The notes below the pieces were generated by a model that was not told where the DNA came from, did no database searches, and saw only the letters and a list, made by a program, of their open reading frames with translations. This document shows positions 46,991 to 55,836 of a stretch of DNA of 56,327 bases, in pieces. Each line of letters starts with the position of its first letter. Positions within the stretch are counted from its first letter, which is position 1. The DNA lies in contig CADCTD010000090.1 of assembly GCA_902805545.1 (NCBI GenBank), positions 1 through 56,327 on the forward strand. Direction: 5' to 3'. The translations under genes were made by a program, and so were the position numbers. The DNA comes from an uncultured Craurococcus sp. GTDB taxonomy: Bacteria > Pseudomonadota > Alphaproteobacteria > Acetobacterales > Acetobacteraceae.

Positions 46991-48774
46991 CAGCCCTTCT
47001 TCGCCACGGCCGGAACGGCGAGGCCCGGCTTGCCGCCCCGCTTCGTCTCCAGCGCCATGATGTAGCGCTGCTGCAGGATGGAGAGCAGGTTGTTCCAGGA
47101 CCAGTAGATGACCAGGCCGGCCGGGAAGCTCGCCAGCATGAAGGTGAAGATCACCGGCATCCACTGGAAGATCTTGGCCTGGATCGGGTCCGGCGGCTGC
47201 GGGTTCAGCTTCTGCTGGAAGTACATCGTGGCGCCCATGATCAGCGCCCAGGCCGGCATGTGCAGGTAGTGCGTCAGCTCCATCGGGTCGTAGGGGAGGA
47301 GCCCGAACAGGTTGAACAGGTTGGTCGGATCGGGCGCCGAGAGGTCCTTGATCCAGCCGAAGAAGGGCGCGTGCCGCATCTCGATGGTGACGAAGAGCAC
47401 CTTGTAGAGCGCGAAGAAGACCGGGATCTGGATCAGGATGGGCAGGCAGCCGGAGGCCGGGTTGATCTTCTCGGTCCGGTAGAGCGCCATCATCTCGGAC
47501 TGGGCCTTGGCCGGGTCCTCCTTATGCCGCTCGCGGATCTCCTGCATCTTCGGGCCGAGGATCTTCATCCGGCTCATCGACTTGTAGGCCTTGTTGGCCA
47601 GCGGGAAGAAGGCCGCCTTCAGCGCCAGGGTGAAGACCAGGATGGCGACGCCGAAGTTGCCGAAGATGGTGAAGAGCCAGTCCAGCGCGTAGAAGAAGGG
47701 CTTGGTCAGGAAGTAGAACCAGCCGAAATCCACCGCTTTGTCGAAATCCGGGATGCCGAGCCGCTCGCCGTAGCTGTCGAGCAGCCGCACCTCCTTGGCG
47801 CCGGCGAAGAGACGGATGCCGTTGGTGCCGGTGGCGCCGGGGGCGACGCTTTGCGGCGCCATGGGGCTGAAATCGACCTGCCAGCGGTCCTCCGGCCCGC
47901 GCGGGCCGGGCTCCGTCGTGTGGCGATAGGCGGCGCGGTGGCGCTGCGCCGGGTCGACCGGCGAGAGGGCGGTCAGCCAGTACTTGTCGGTGATGCCCGC
48001 CCAGCCGGCGCCGGTCTCCTGCTCGAGGGCAATGCCGTTGCGCTTGGCCGCCTCGCTCTTGGCATCGCTGTAGGTCTCCTCCCGCAGCCGCCCATCGAGC
48101 ACGCCGACGAAGCCCTCATGCAGGATGTAGAAGCCCTGGGTCGGCGGCGTGCTCTCGCGGCGGATGCGTGACCAGGGCAGCACCTGCACCGGCTCGGCGC
48201 CGTTGTTGCGCACGCGCTGCTCGGCGGTGAGCATGTAATTCTCGTCGAGCGAGAGCGCGATCTCGAAGACCTGGCCCCCGCCATTGTCCCAGCGCAGCGT
48301 CACCGGCGAGGCCGGCGTCAGCGCGCTGCCCTCGGCCGTCCAGTCGGTGTCGCTGGCCGGGACGCGGGTGCGGCCGTCCGCCGCGGTCCAGCCCCATTGC
48401 GCGAAATAGGGCGCGCCGCCCTCGCGCGGCGCCAGCAGCCGGACGAGCGACGAATTCTGGTCGACCGTCTCGCGGTAGCCGCGCAGCACCAGGTCATCCA
48501 GCCGGGCGCCGCGGAGGGAGAGCGTGCCCTGCACGCGTGGCCCCTCGACGGGCAGGCGCGCGGCGGGCGTCGTCGGCGTGCCGGAGGCGGGCGAGGCATC
48601 GGTCGGCGCGCGGAGCGGCCCGGCCGGGCCGGGCGTCGGCGCCGGCTGCTGCGCCTCGGCCGCCTGCTGCTGCTGCACGCGTTGCGCCTCCCGCGCCGGG
48701 CGGTTCAGGGCATCGAATGCCAGCAGGATGCCGATCGAGATGGCGATCGCCACGAAGAGGCGCTTCTGGTCCAT
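46990..48774 (-). CDS. yidC: Membrane protein insertase YidC
   Basis: A 594-residue insertase of the Oxa1 family. An N-terminal membrane anchor (LFVAIAISIGILLAFDAL) is followed by a Pro/Ala linker and a large periplasmic beta-domain (residues about 70-360). The conserved five-helix core has FGNFGVAILVFTLALKAAFF, LPILIQIPVFFALYKVLF and FPAGLVIYWSWNNLLSILQQ. It inserts proteins with or without SecYEG. Normal Gram-negative length. Preceded by yidD with a 9-nt gap. Confidence 0.96.
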   Translation of the reverse strand: MDQKRLFVAIAISIGILLAFDALNRPAREAQRVQQQQAAEAQQPAPTPGPAGPLRAPTDASPASGTPTTPAARLPVEGPRVQGTLSLRGARLDDLVLRGYRETVDQNSSLVRLLAPREGGAPYFAQWGWTAADGRTRVPASDTDWTAEGSALTPASPVTLRWDNGGGQVFEIALSLDENYMLTAEQRVRNNGAEPVQVLPWSRIRRESTPPTQGFYILHEGFVGVLDGRLREETYSDAKSEAAKRNGIALEQETGAGWAGITDKYWLTALSPVDPAQRHRAAYRHTTEPGPRGPEDRWQVDFSPMAPQSVAPGATGTNGIRLFAGAKEVRLLDSYGERLGIPDFDKAVDFGWFYFLTKPFFYALDWLFTIFGNFGVAILVFTLALKAAFFPLANKAYKSMSRMKILGPKMQEIRERHKEDPAKAQSEMMALYRTEKINPASGCLPILIQIPVFFALYKVLFVTIEMRHAPFFGWIKDLSAPDPTNLFNLFGLLPYDPMELTHYLHMPAWALIMGATMYFQQKLNPQPPDPIQAKIFQWMPVIFTFMLASFPAGLVIYWSWNNLLSILQQRYIMALETKRGGKPGLAVPAVAKKG

Positions 48775-48783
48775 GGAAAAGCT

Positions 48784-49023
48784 TCAGCCTCTCGGCAAGG
48801 TCGGGGGCGGCACCGGGTCGTAGCCGCCCGGATGCCAGGGGTTGCAGCGGAGGACGCGCCCCGTGGCCAGCCAGGCGCCGCGCAGCGCGCCATGGGTGCC
48901 GAGCGCCTCCAGCGCATAATCGCTGCAGGAGGGATAGAAGCGGCAGTTGCAGCCGAGGACCGGCCGCAGGGTCCATTGATAGGCGAGGACGGCGCCCTTC
49001 AGCGCGGTGCCGGCGACGCTCAT
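48784..49023 (-). CDS. yidD: Membrane protein insertion efficiency factor YidD
   Basis: A 79-residue amphipathic protein with the family signature YQWTLRPVLGCNCRFYPSCSDYALEAL and CNPWHPGGYDPVP. It aids YidC-dependent insertion at the inner membrane. The start overlaps the rnpA stop by ATGA. Translational coupling with rnpA is therefore likely. Confidence 0.95.
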   Translation of the reverse strand: MSVAGTALKGAVLAYQWTLRPVLGCNCRFYPSCSDYALEALGTHGALRGAWLATGRVLRCNPWHPGGYDPVPPPTLPRG

Positions 49024-49379
49024 TCGGGCAGCACGCCGGCCTGGCGAAGGGCGCCCCGCAGATCGGAGAGCAGCTTGTCCCAGGGGCGGGCGCCGGTCCC
49101 TTCGCGGGCGACAAGCACCAGATCCCAGCCCGGCGGCGGGGCCTCGCCCAGGGCCAGGCTTGCCAGGGTCAGCCGGGCCGCCTCCCGCAGCCGGCGCTTG
49201 GCGCGGTTGCGGGCGACGGCATTGCCGATCTTCTTGGTGGCGGTGAAGCCGAGGCGCAGCCCTCCCTCGGGCTGCGGCAGGGCCTGCAGCACCAGGGAGG
49301 GGCGCGCAGCCTTCCGGCCCCGGCCTGCGACCCGGAGGAACTCGCGGCGCCTGGTCAGCCGGGGAAGGCGGCCCGGCAT
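49020..49379 (-). CDS. rnpA: Ribonuclease P protein component
   Basis: A 119-residue basic protein that assists the RNase P RNA in removing tRNA 5' leaders. The family motif RNRAKRRLREAARL follows LRLGFTATKKIGNAVA. The start at MPGRLPRLTRRREFLRV is typical. It lies 22 nt after rpmH, the conserved rpmH-rnpA order. Confidence 0.95.
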   Translation of the reverse strand: MPGRLPRLTRRREFLRVAGRGRKAARPSLVLQALPQPEGGLRLGFTATKKIGNAVARNRAKRRLREAARLTLASLALGEAPPPGWDLVLVAREGTGARPWDKLLSDLRGALRQAGVLPE

Positions 49380-49401
49380 GCGGCATTCCCCCCGCGGCCC
49401 G

Positions 49402-49536
49402 TCAGGCGCTGAGCTTGGCGCGGCCCTTGGCGCGGCGGTTGGCCAGCACCTTGCGGCCGCCGACGGTCGCCATGCGGGTGCGGAAGCCATGACGGCGCTT
49501 CCGGACGAGCTTGGAGGGCTGGTAGGTACGCTTCAC
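49402..49536 (-). CDS. rpmH: 50S ribosomal protein L34
   Basis: A 44-residue, extremely basic ribosomal protein. It reads [18 protein letters not shown], continues [20 protein letters not shown] and ends RAKLSA, a full match to L34. The initiation codon is GTG rather than ATG, with GGAG 8-11 nt upstream. It heads the operon that continues with rnpA, yidD, yidC, engB and argB. Confidence 0.97.
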   Translation of the reverse strand: MKRTYQPSKLVRKRRHGFRTRMATVGGRKVLANRRAKGRAKLSA

Positions 49537-49616
49537 GATCGATCTCCGAACAGGCTGTGTCCGTCATTGCGCGGACGGCCGGCGACCCTGCGGCTGGGTC
49601 CCGGCGAAGGCGGGCA

Positions 49617-49646
49617 GGTATAGGGAGGGGATGGGGGCGCCGTCAA
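49617..49646 (-). promoter_or_regulatory. Sigma-70-type promoter of the rpmH operon
   Basis: On the minus strand TTGACG (49641-49646) and TATACC (49617-49622) are separated by 18 nt (17 if CTATAC is used as -10). Transcription would start near 49610, giving a leader of about 75 nt to the rpmH GTG. It is the best sigma-70-like promoter seen in the window. Confidence 0.6.
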
Positions 49647-49727
49647 TCGCGGGCGGCGCTCTGGCGCTGCAGGGCGCGCTGGCGTAACCCCGGCCCTCCA
49701 ACCTCTCTCCTGGGCAAGGGGTAGCGC

Positions 49728-51182
49728 ATGCCGGATTTCGACGTGGTTGTCATCGGCGCCGGCGCGGCCGGGCTGTCGGTCGCGTCCATCTCGGCCGGGC
49801 TCGGCCTCAGGGTCGCGCTGATCGAGCGGGGGCGGATGGGCGGCGACTGTCTCAACTACGGCTGCGTTCCCTCCAAGGCGCTGCTCGCGGCCGCCCATGC
49901 CGCCGCCTCGGCCCGGCAGGCGGGGCGCTTCGGCATCCGCCTGCCTGCGCCGGAGATCGACTGGGCCGGGGTGCGCGCCCATGTCCAGGGCGCCATCGCC
50001 CGCATCGCGCCGAATGACAGCGTCGCCCGCTTCCGCGGCATGGGCGTCGAGGTGATCGAGGCCTCGGCGCATTTCACCGCACCCGACACCATCGGGGCGG
50101 GGGGGCGCAGCCTCACCTTCCGCCGCGCCGTCATCGCCGCCGGCAGCAGCGCCATCGTGCCGGACCTCCCCGGCCTCGACGGCGTGCCCTGGCTGACCAA
50201 CGAGACGCTCTTCGACCTGGAGGAGCCGCCGGGCCACCTGCTGATTCTCGGCGGCGGGCCGATCGGCCTCGAGATGGCGCAGGCCCATGCCCGGCTCGGC
50301 TGCCTCGTCACCGTGATCGAGCGGGGGCCGCGGATCGCCAGCCGCGAGGATCCCGAGCTGGCCGAGGGCCTCAAGGCCGCGCTGATCCGCGACGGCGTCG
50401 AATTCCGCGAGGGATCGAAGGTCACGCGGGTCGAGCAGCTCGAGCCGGACAGCCTCGCCGCCCAAGCCGGCGTCGTCGCCGTGCTCGAGGATGGCAGCCG
50501 GATCGCGGGCACGCATCTGCTGCTCGCCATCGGCCGGGCGCCGCGCCTCGCCGGGCTCGACCTGGTGACGGCGGGTGTCGAGGCCGGGCCGCGCGGAATC
50601 GTGACCGGGCCGGATCTTCGCTCCGTCTCCAACAAGCGGGTCTGGGCCGTGGGCGACATCGCCGACCCGCAAGGGATCGGCCCGCGCGCCTTCACCCATG
50701 TGGCGAGCCAGCATGCCGGCATCCTCGTCCGCTCGATGCTGTTCCGCCTGCCCTTCACCAAGGTGAGCTACGCCGCCCTCCCCCGCGTCACTTATACGGA
50801 CCCGGAGCTGGTGCAGATCGGCCTGACCGAGGCGGAGGCGCGGGAGGCGGGCCATGAGGAGCTCGGCATCTTCCGCTGGCCGGTGGCGGAGAATGACCGG
50901 GCCGTGGCGGAGGGGCTGACGGATGGCCTCGTCAAGCTGGTGGTCGGCAAGGGCGGGCGGCTGCTCGGCGCCGGGGTGCTGGCGCCGCATGCCGGGGAGA
51001 TGGCCGGGATGTTCGGGCTGATGATCGGCCGCCGCCTGCCGCTCTCGGCACTCGCCGGCATGGTCCTCCCCTACCCCACCCTCGCCGAGGCGGCGAAGCG
51101 CGCCGCCGGCGATTATTACGCGCCGAAGCTTCTCTCACCCTTCACGAAACGTCTGGTCGGCTTGCTGAAACATCTGCCTTAG
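49728..51182 (+). CDS. FAD-dependent pyridine nucleotide-disulfide oxidoreductase (not a classical LpdA)
   Basis: A 484-residue flavoprotein with FAD motif VIGAGAAGLSVA, redox-active disulfide GGDCLNYGCVPSK, NAD(P) motif ILGGGPIGLEMAQAHARLG and AVGDIAD. In lipoamide dehydrogenase the C-terminal active-site reads HPT-x-x-E. Here it is YPTLAE, so the catalytic His is Tyr. That places it with the MerA/YkgC-like oxidoreductases of uncertain substrate. It lacks a lipoyl domain and no 2-oxoacid dehydrogenase genes are near. Confidence 0.82.
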   Translation: MPDFDVVVIGAGAAGLSVASISAGLGLRVALIERGRMGGDCLNYGCVPSKALLAAAHAAASARQAGRFGIRLPAPEIDWAGVRAHVQGAIARIAPNDSVARFRGMGVEVIEASAHFTAPDTIGAGGRSLTFRRAVIAAGSSAIVPDLPGLDGVPWLTNETLFDLEEPPGHLLILGGGPIGLEMAQAHARLGCLVTVIERGPRIASREDPELAEGLKAALIRDGVEFREGSKVTRVEQLEPDSLAAQAGVVAVLEDGSRIAGTHLLLAIGRAPRLAGLDLVTAGVEAGPRGIVTGPDLRSVSNKRVWAVGDIADPQGIGPRAFTHVASQHAGILVRSMLFRLPFTKVSYAALPRVTYTDPELVQIGLTEAEAREAGHEELGIFRWPVAENDRAVAEGLTDGLVKLVVGKGGRLLGAGVLAPHAGEMAGMFGLMIGRRLPLSALAGMVLPYPTLAEAAKRAAGDYYAPKLLSPFTKRLVGLLKHLP

Positions 51183-51219
51183 GCATTCATGCCGCCACCG
51201 GGCAACAGGAGCTCACACC

Positions 51220-52014
51220 ATGGATCAGGTTCTCGCGGGACGCACCGCCCTCGTCACCGGCAGCACCAGTGGCATCGGCCTTGGCATCGCCAGGATCTAT
51301 GCCGAGGCCGGGGCGCGCGTGATGCTGAACGGCTTCGGCAAGCCGGAGGAGATCGCCCAGGCCCGCGCCGAGATCGGCGCCCTGCAGGGCGGCGGGGACG
51401 CGGCCTATTCGGCGGCCGACCTCTCGAAGCCCGAAGCGGTGCGGCAGATGGTCGCCGAGGCCGAGGCGGCGCTCGGCAAGGTCGACATCCTGGTCAACAA
51501 TGCCGGCATCCAGTTCGTCGCCCCGATCGACGAATTCCCGGACGACAGGTTCGACGCGATCATCGCCATCAACTTCGCCTCCAACTTCCACGCCATCAAG
51601 GCGGTGCTGCCGGGGATGAAGGCGCGCAGCTGGGGGCGGATCGTCAACGTCGCCTCGGCGCATGGCCTGGTCGCCTCGCCCAACAAGGTGGCCTATGTCT
51701 CGGCCAAGCATGCGGTGGTCGGCATGACCAAGACCGTGGCGCTCGAGGTCGCCAAGCTGCCGATCACCTGCAACGCCATCTGCCCCGGCTTCGTCCGCAC
51801 GCCGCTCGCCGAGGCGCAGGTCGGGCCGCTGGCCAAGCAGCACGGCGTCTCGGAGCAGCAGGCGCTCGAGGAGTACCTGCTCGACAAGCAGCCCTCCAAG
51901 CGCTGGATCGAAGTGGATGAGGTGGCGCAGATGGCGCTCTACCTGGTCGGCCCGGGCAGCGGCGGGGTGAACGGCGCCGCCCTCTCCATCGATGGCGGCT
52001 GGCTGGCGGCCTGA
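51220..52014 (+). CDS. bdhA: 3-hydroxybutyrate dehydrogenase
   Basis: A 264-residue SDR that interconverts D-3-hydroxybutyrate and acetoacetate, a step in polyhydroxybutyrate use. Motifs are TGSTSGIGLGIA, VNNAGIQFVAPID, catalytic Ser/Tyr/Lys in VASAHG and YVSAKHA, and the family-typical GFVRTPLAEAQ and LLDKQPSKRWI with INGAALSIDGGWLA-like end. Its stop overlaps the patatin start (TGATG). Confidence 0.93.
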   Translation: MDQVLAGRTALVTGSTSGIGLGIARIYAEAGARVMLNGFGKPEEIAQARAEIGALQGGGDAAYSAADLSKPEAVRQMVAEAEAALGKVDILVNNAGIQFVAPIDEFPDDRFDAIIAINFASNFHAIKAVLPGMKARSWGRIVNVASAHGLVASPNKVAYVSAKHAVVGMTKTVALEVAKLPITCNAICPGFVRTPLAEAQVGPLAKQHGVSEQQALEEYLLDKQPSKRWIEVDEVAQMALYLVGPGSGGVNGAALSIDGGWLAA

Positions 52015-53084
52015 TGGACGAGGAGACTCCCGGAGCGGTACCGGCGCCGGCGGTGGCGAAGCCGCCGGCGCTCAAGAAGATCAATCTGGCGCTCCAGGGC
52101 GGCGGCACCCATGGTGCCTTCACCTGGGGCGTGCTGGACCGGCTGCTGGAGGACGAGAGGCTGGCGATCGACGGCGTCTCCGGCGCCTCGGCCGGGGCGA
52201 TCAACGCCGCGGTGCTGGTCCAGGGCCTGGCGGATGGCGGCCGGCAGGGGGCGATCACCGCCCTCGACCGCATGTGGCGCGACGTGGCGGCGCGGCTCGC
52301 CGTCAGCCCGCTGCGCAACACGCCCTTCGAGAAGGCGCTCTGGGGCTTCGACCTGACCTATTCCGTCGCCTACCAGACCTTCGAGACGCTGACCCGCGTC
52401 TTCTCCCCCTACCAGTTCAATCCTTTCCCGATGGAGTTCAACCCGCTGCGGCAGGTGCTGGACGACAACCTGGACTGGCGGCGGCTGCGGCAGGACCCGA
52501 AGGCCGTGCGCCTGTTCATCTCGGCGACCAATGTGCGGACGGGCAAGCCGCGGGTCTTCTCCCGGGCGGAAATCAGCACCGATGTGGTGCTGGCCTCGGC
52601 CTGCCTGCCGAATGTCTTCCGCGCCGTCGAGATCGATGGCGAGGCCTTCTGGGACGGCGGCTATGTCGGCAATCCGGCGCTCTGGCCGCTCTATTACGAG
52701 CGGGGCGCGCCCGACATCGTGCTGGTGCAGATCAACGCCATCATGCGGGACGAGCTGCCGACCAGCGCCACGGACATCATGAACCGGCTGAACGAGATCA
52801 ACTTCAATGCCTCGCTGATGGCGGAGATGCGGGCGATCGACTTCGTCCAGCGCCTGCTCGATTCCGGGCGGCTGGAGCAGCCGCGCTACCGCCGCATCTT
52901 CCTCCATGTCATCGAGGACGAGGAGCGGATGCGGGAGTTCAAGCTCTCGACCAAGCTCAACGGCGACTGGGAATTCCTCCAGATCCTCCGCCGCTACGGG
53001 CGGGAGGCGGCGGACCGGTTCCTTGCGCAGCATTTCGACACGCTCGGCAAGGAAAGCACGCTCGACATCCAGCGCTACCTCTGA
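52014..53084 (+). CDS. Patatin-like phospholipase family protein
   Basis: A 356-residue cytoplasmic serine hydrolase. The oxyanion loop is LQGGGTHGAF, nucleophile Ser lies in SGASAGAI, and the catalytic Asp is in FWDGGYVGNP. All three catalytic elements are intact. Such proteins act on phospholipids or other acyl esters. Coupling to bdhA suggests a link to intracellular polyhydroxybutyrate or acyl-lipid turnover, which is inference. The 3' end overlaps the convergent DUF3293 gene by 10 nt. Confidence 0.9.
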   Translation: MDEETPGAVPAPAVAKPPALKKINLALQGGGTHGAFTWGVLDRLLEDERLAIDGVSGASAGAINAAVLVQGLADGGRQGAITALDRMWRDVAARLAVSPLRNTPFEKALWGFDLTYSVAYQTFETLTRVFSPYQFNPFPMEFNPLRQVLDDNLDWRRLRQDPKAVRLFISATNVRTGKPRVFSRAEISTDVVLASACLPNVFRAVEIDGEAFWDGGYVGNPALWPLYYERGAPDIVLVQINAIMRDELPTSATDIMNRLNEINFNASLMAEMRAIDFVQRLLDSGRLEQPRYRRIFLHVIEDEERMREFKLSTKLNGDWEFLQILRRYGREAADRFLAQHFDTLGKESTLDIQRYL

Positions 53085-53467
53085 GGCTGGAGGAGGACGA
53101 GCCGCGCCGGCCGCCCGCGCCGCACCGCGACGACCGCCACCTGCCGGAAGCGCCGGCCGAGCACCACGATGCGGCGCGGGTCGCCGCCGATCAGCAGGTG
53201 CCGCTCCTCCCAGCCCCCGGCGCCGCCAACGCCCTCGGCCCGCGGCAGGCGCCGCGCCGCATAGCGCAGCCGGGCGAGCATGCGGTCGTTCCAGCCGCGC
53301 GGCATCCTCCGGCTGAAGGGGTTCCAGGCGGTGACGAAAGCCCCCTCCCCCGCGCCGAGCCGCGCAAGCAGCGCATCGACGGCGGCGCTGCGCCGGCCGA
53401 TGCGGGCGCAGGCGCCAGCGGCCTCATAGGTCGTGCGGCGATAGGCGGCGATCAGCCCGGAGGTCAT
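53075..53467 (-). CDS. DUF3293 domain-containing protein
   Basis: A 130-residue protein with the family-typical AFVTAWNPFSRRMP motif and a C-terminal GRRFRQVAVVAVRRG strand pair. Function unknown. Its ATG overlaps the stop of the upstream methyltransferase by 4 nt (ATGA), so the two are co-translated. Confidence 0.8.
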   Translation of the reverse strand: MTSGLIAAYRRTTYEAAGACARIGRRSAAVDALLARLGAGEGAFVTAWNPFSRRMPRGWNDRMLARLRYAARRLPRAEGVGGAGGWEERHLLIGGDPRRIVVLGRRFRQVAVVAVRRGRPARLVLLQPQR

Positions 53468-54684
53468 GCCAGCTGGAAGAGCATGGCCTTCAGGTAGGCG
53501 CTCTCCGGCAGCAGGGGATGCACCGGGTGGTCGGGCCCCGCCCCGCCCTGGAAGAGCAGGCGCCCTTCCCGCCCTTGTCCCGCGCGCCCCTGGCGCGACG
53601 CCCGCCCGATGCCCCAGATCGCCGCATCGGCGAACTCGCCCGATGCGACATGATGGCTGCAGCTGGCGATGAACAGGAACCCGCCCGGCGCCACCAGCCC
53701 CGCCGCCAGCCGGGCCAGCTTGCCATAGGCCCGCAGCGCCGCCGGCTGGTCCTTTCGGCTCTTGGCGAAGGCCGGCGGATCGGCGACCACCATGTCGAAG
53801 CGCGTGCCCGCCTGGCCCAACCGCTCCAGCGCCTCCATCGCCTCGCCACGCTCGGCCGTGACGCGCGCCGCGAGCCCGTTCTCCGCCGCGCTCGCCATGG
53901 CGAGGTCGAGGGCATGGGCGCTACGATCGAGCAACGTCACTTGCGCCGCGCCGGCCGCGGCGGCGCTGAGGCCGAAGCCGCCGGTATGGCAGAAGGCATC
54001 CAGCATCGTCCCGCCGGCGGCGAGGCGCGCGACGCGGGCGCGGTGCTCGCGCTGGTCGAAGAACCAGCCTGTCTTCTGCCCGCCGAGCAGGTCGACGGCG
54101 AAGCGGAGGCCGCCCTCCTCGGCATGCACCGGCCCTGCCTCGCCGAGCAGCAGCCGCGTCTCCTGCGCCAGCCCTTCCAACCCGCGCACCGAGGCGTCGT
54201 TGCGGGCGACGATGAGGCGCGGGTCCAGCAGGCCCTGCAGCGCCTCCACCAGCGCCGGGGTCAGCGCCTCCATCCCCGCGGTATTGGCCTGCAGCGCCAG
54301 CGCATCGCCGTAGCGGTCGATGACGAGGCCGGGCAGCCCATCCGCCTCGGCATGGACCAGGCGGTAATGCGGCGCGTCGAACAGCCGCTCGCGCAGCGCG
54401 AGCGCCGCGCCGAGCCGGCCGCGCAGCCAGGCGGCATCGATCGCCGCCTCCGGGTCCCGGTCGAGCCGCCGGGCGGCGATCAGGCTGTGCGGGTTGAACA
54501 GCCAGGTTCCCTGGCGCTGGCCGTCATCCCCCTCCAGCCGCACGACGGCGCCGGGCGGCAGCGCCTTCGCCGCCGGCGTCATGGCGATCTCGTTGGAGAA
54601 GGCCCAGGGGTGGCCGGTTTTGACCCGGCGGTCGCGGCCGGGCAGCAGGCGGATGAGCGGATGCGGCATGAGGCGGCGGACCAT
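53464..54684 (-). CDS. Class I SAM-dependent rRNA methyltransferase, RlmI-like
   Basis: A 406-residue protein with an N-terminal PUA domain (LLPGRDRRVKTGHPWAFSNE), a central RlmI-specific segment (GLPGLVIDRYGD, DLLGGQKTGWFFDQREHR) and a Rossmann methyltransferase domain (MLDAFCHTGGFGLSAA, VVADPPAFAKSRKD, FIASCSHHV). The family methylates C5 of cytosine (position 1962 in E. coli 23S rRNA). A start five codons later is also possible. Near the C-terminus an insert (RASRQGRAGQGREGR) is unusual. Confidence 0.88.
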   Translation of the reverse strand: MVRRLMPHPLIRLLPGRDRRVKTGHPWAFSNEIAMTPAAKALPPGAVVRLEGDDGQRQGTWLFNPHSLIAARRLDRDPEAAIDAAWLRGRLGAALALRERLFDAPHYRLVHAEADGLPGLVIDRYGDALALQANTAGMEALTPALVEALQGLLDPRLIVARNDASVRGLEGLAQETRLLLGEAGPVHAEEGGLRFAVDLLGGQKTGWFFDQREHRARVARLAAGGTMLDAFCHTGGFGLSAAAAGAAQVTLLDRSAHALDLAMASAAENGLAARVTAERGEAMEALERLGQAGTRFDMVVADPPAFAKSRKDQPAALRAYGKLARLAAGLVAPGGFLFIASCSHHVASGEFADAAIWGIGRASRQGRAGQGREGRLLFQGGAGPDHPVHPLLPESAYLKAMLFQLA

Positions 54685-54919
54685 GCCGCCACGGCGGGCG
54701 CGAGTCCATGCGGTTTGCCGCCAGACGTGCCCCTTTGGGCATGCCCATGAATCTCACCGGATGGTGCCCTCGCCCGGCCTCCTGCACATCGCCGTCACGA
54801 CCCCGCATCGGCATTGATTTCCCGGCCGCGGTCACTGCGATGTCGAAAGGCACAGGGGCGGATGCATGGCCGACCGAGCCCGGGAGGCAGAGCCGCTCCC
54901 GCCGCACCGGGAGGCCATC

Positions 54920-55801
54920 ATGGAAATCTCGAATTTCGAATTGCTGCTGAAGCCGCAGTCGCCGGCGAACCCGAGCGGGACCATGGCAGTGGACCGGGTC
55001 CTGCAGGGATACTTCCTCGAGATCACCAATCTCGAGCCGGTGCCGCTGCGCTACGCGCTTGAGTTTGTCATCTTCCCGCCACCGGCCGGCACGACGGACC
55101 GAGAGTTCCGCAGCCTCGCCGGCAACACCCTCTGCATCGTCGATACCGGCGGGACGGATAACCGCTTCGGCACGCTGAACGGGTCGCTGGCCTCCAGTGT
55201 CTTCACGCCGCGCTTCCCGGTGCCGAGCCCTTTGCCCTTCCCCGCCGCCGGCGACCGGCTGATCACGGTGCCTGCTGGGGGCACCGCCCTCGTCGCGGTG
55301 CTGCCGAGCGCCTTCGGCATGATCGACCCGATTGAGATGACGCCGCTGACCGTGCCGAATTTCGAGGTGCGCGGCTTCGTCCGCATCCGGCTGCCGCCGG
55401 TCTTCCGCAACACCTTCCCGTTCTTCACGCGGCAGCTCGACCGCCCGGCCAGGACGCTGCTGACGCCGCAGAACCGGGCGACCTTCCTCAAGGCCGACAA
55501 CACCATATCCGACCAGACGCAGACCGGCCTGCCTCTGGCCAGCGGCAAGGCGCTGAACGAGATCGTCCCGGAAGCGGGGTTCGTCTTCCCCGTCGCCGCC
55601 GGCCTCCGCGGCGAGAGCCAGGCGATGCTCGCCGGCGAGTACCTGCAGAACATCCCGCCGGAACTCCAGGCGGAGATGCTGGCCCTGCTGCTGGCGCGGC
55701 TGCCCGAGGATGCGGACCTGCCGGAGCTCAACCGCGCGCTTGCGGCGCTCGAGATTCCGCATACGGTGGAGCGCCGCAAGAAGGCAGCGCAGGCGCGATA
55801 G
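54920..55801 (+). CDS. Hypothetical protein of unrecognised family
   Basis: A 293-residue protein with no family I can name. The N-terminal two thirds look beta-rich ([46 protein letters not shown]) with Thr/Gly-rich loops. A helical C-terminal part follows ([31 protein letters not shown]) and a basic end ([10 protein letters not shown]). No signal peptide or membrane helix is seen. GGGAGG sits upstream of the chosen ATG; the frame is open 54 nt further up. It ends 35 nt before panC, with which it may be co-transcribed. Confidence 0.6.
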   Translation: MEISNFELLLKPQSPANPSGTMAVDRVLQGYFLEITNLEPVPLRYALEFVIFPPPAGTTDREFRSLAGNTLCIVDTGGTDNRFGTLNGSLASSVFTPRFPVPSPLPFPAAGDRLITVPAGGTALVAVLPSAFGMIDPIEMTPLTVPNFEVRGFVRIRLPPVFRNTFPFFTRQLDRPARTLLTPQNRATFLKADNTISDQTQTGLPLASGKALNEIVPEAGFVFPVAAGLRGESQAMLAGEYLQNIPPELQAEMLALLLARLPEDADLPELNRALAALEIPHTVERRKKAAQAR

Positions 55802-55836
55802 CCCGAGGCTTGCCGAGCGGGGGACCAGCCTTCGCC

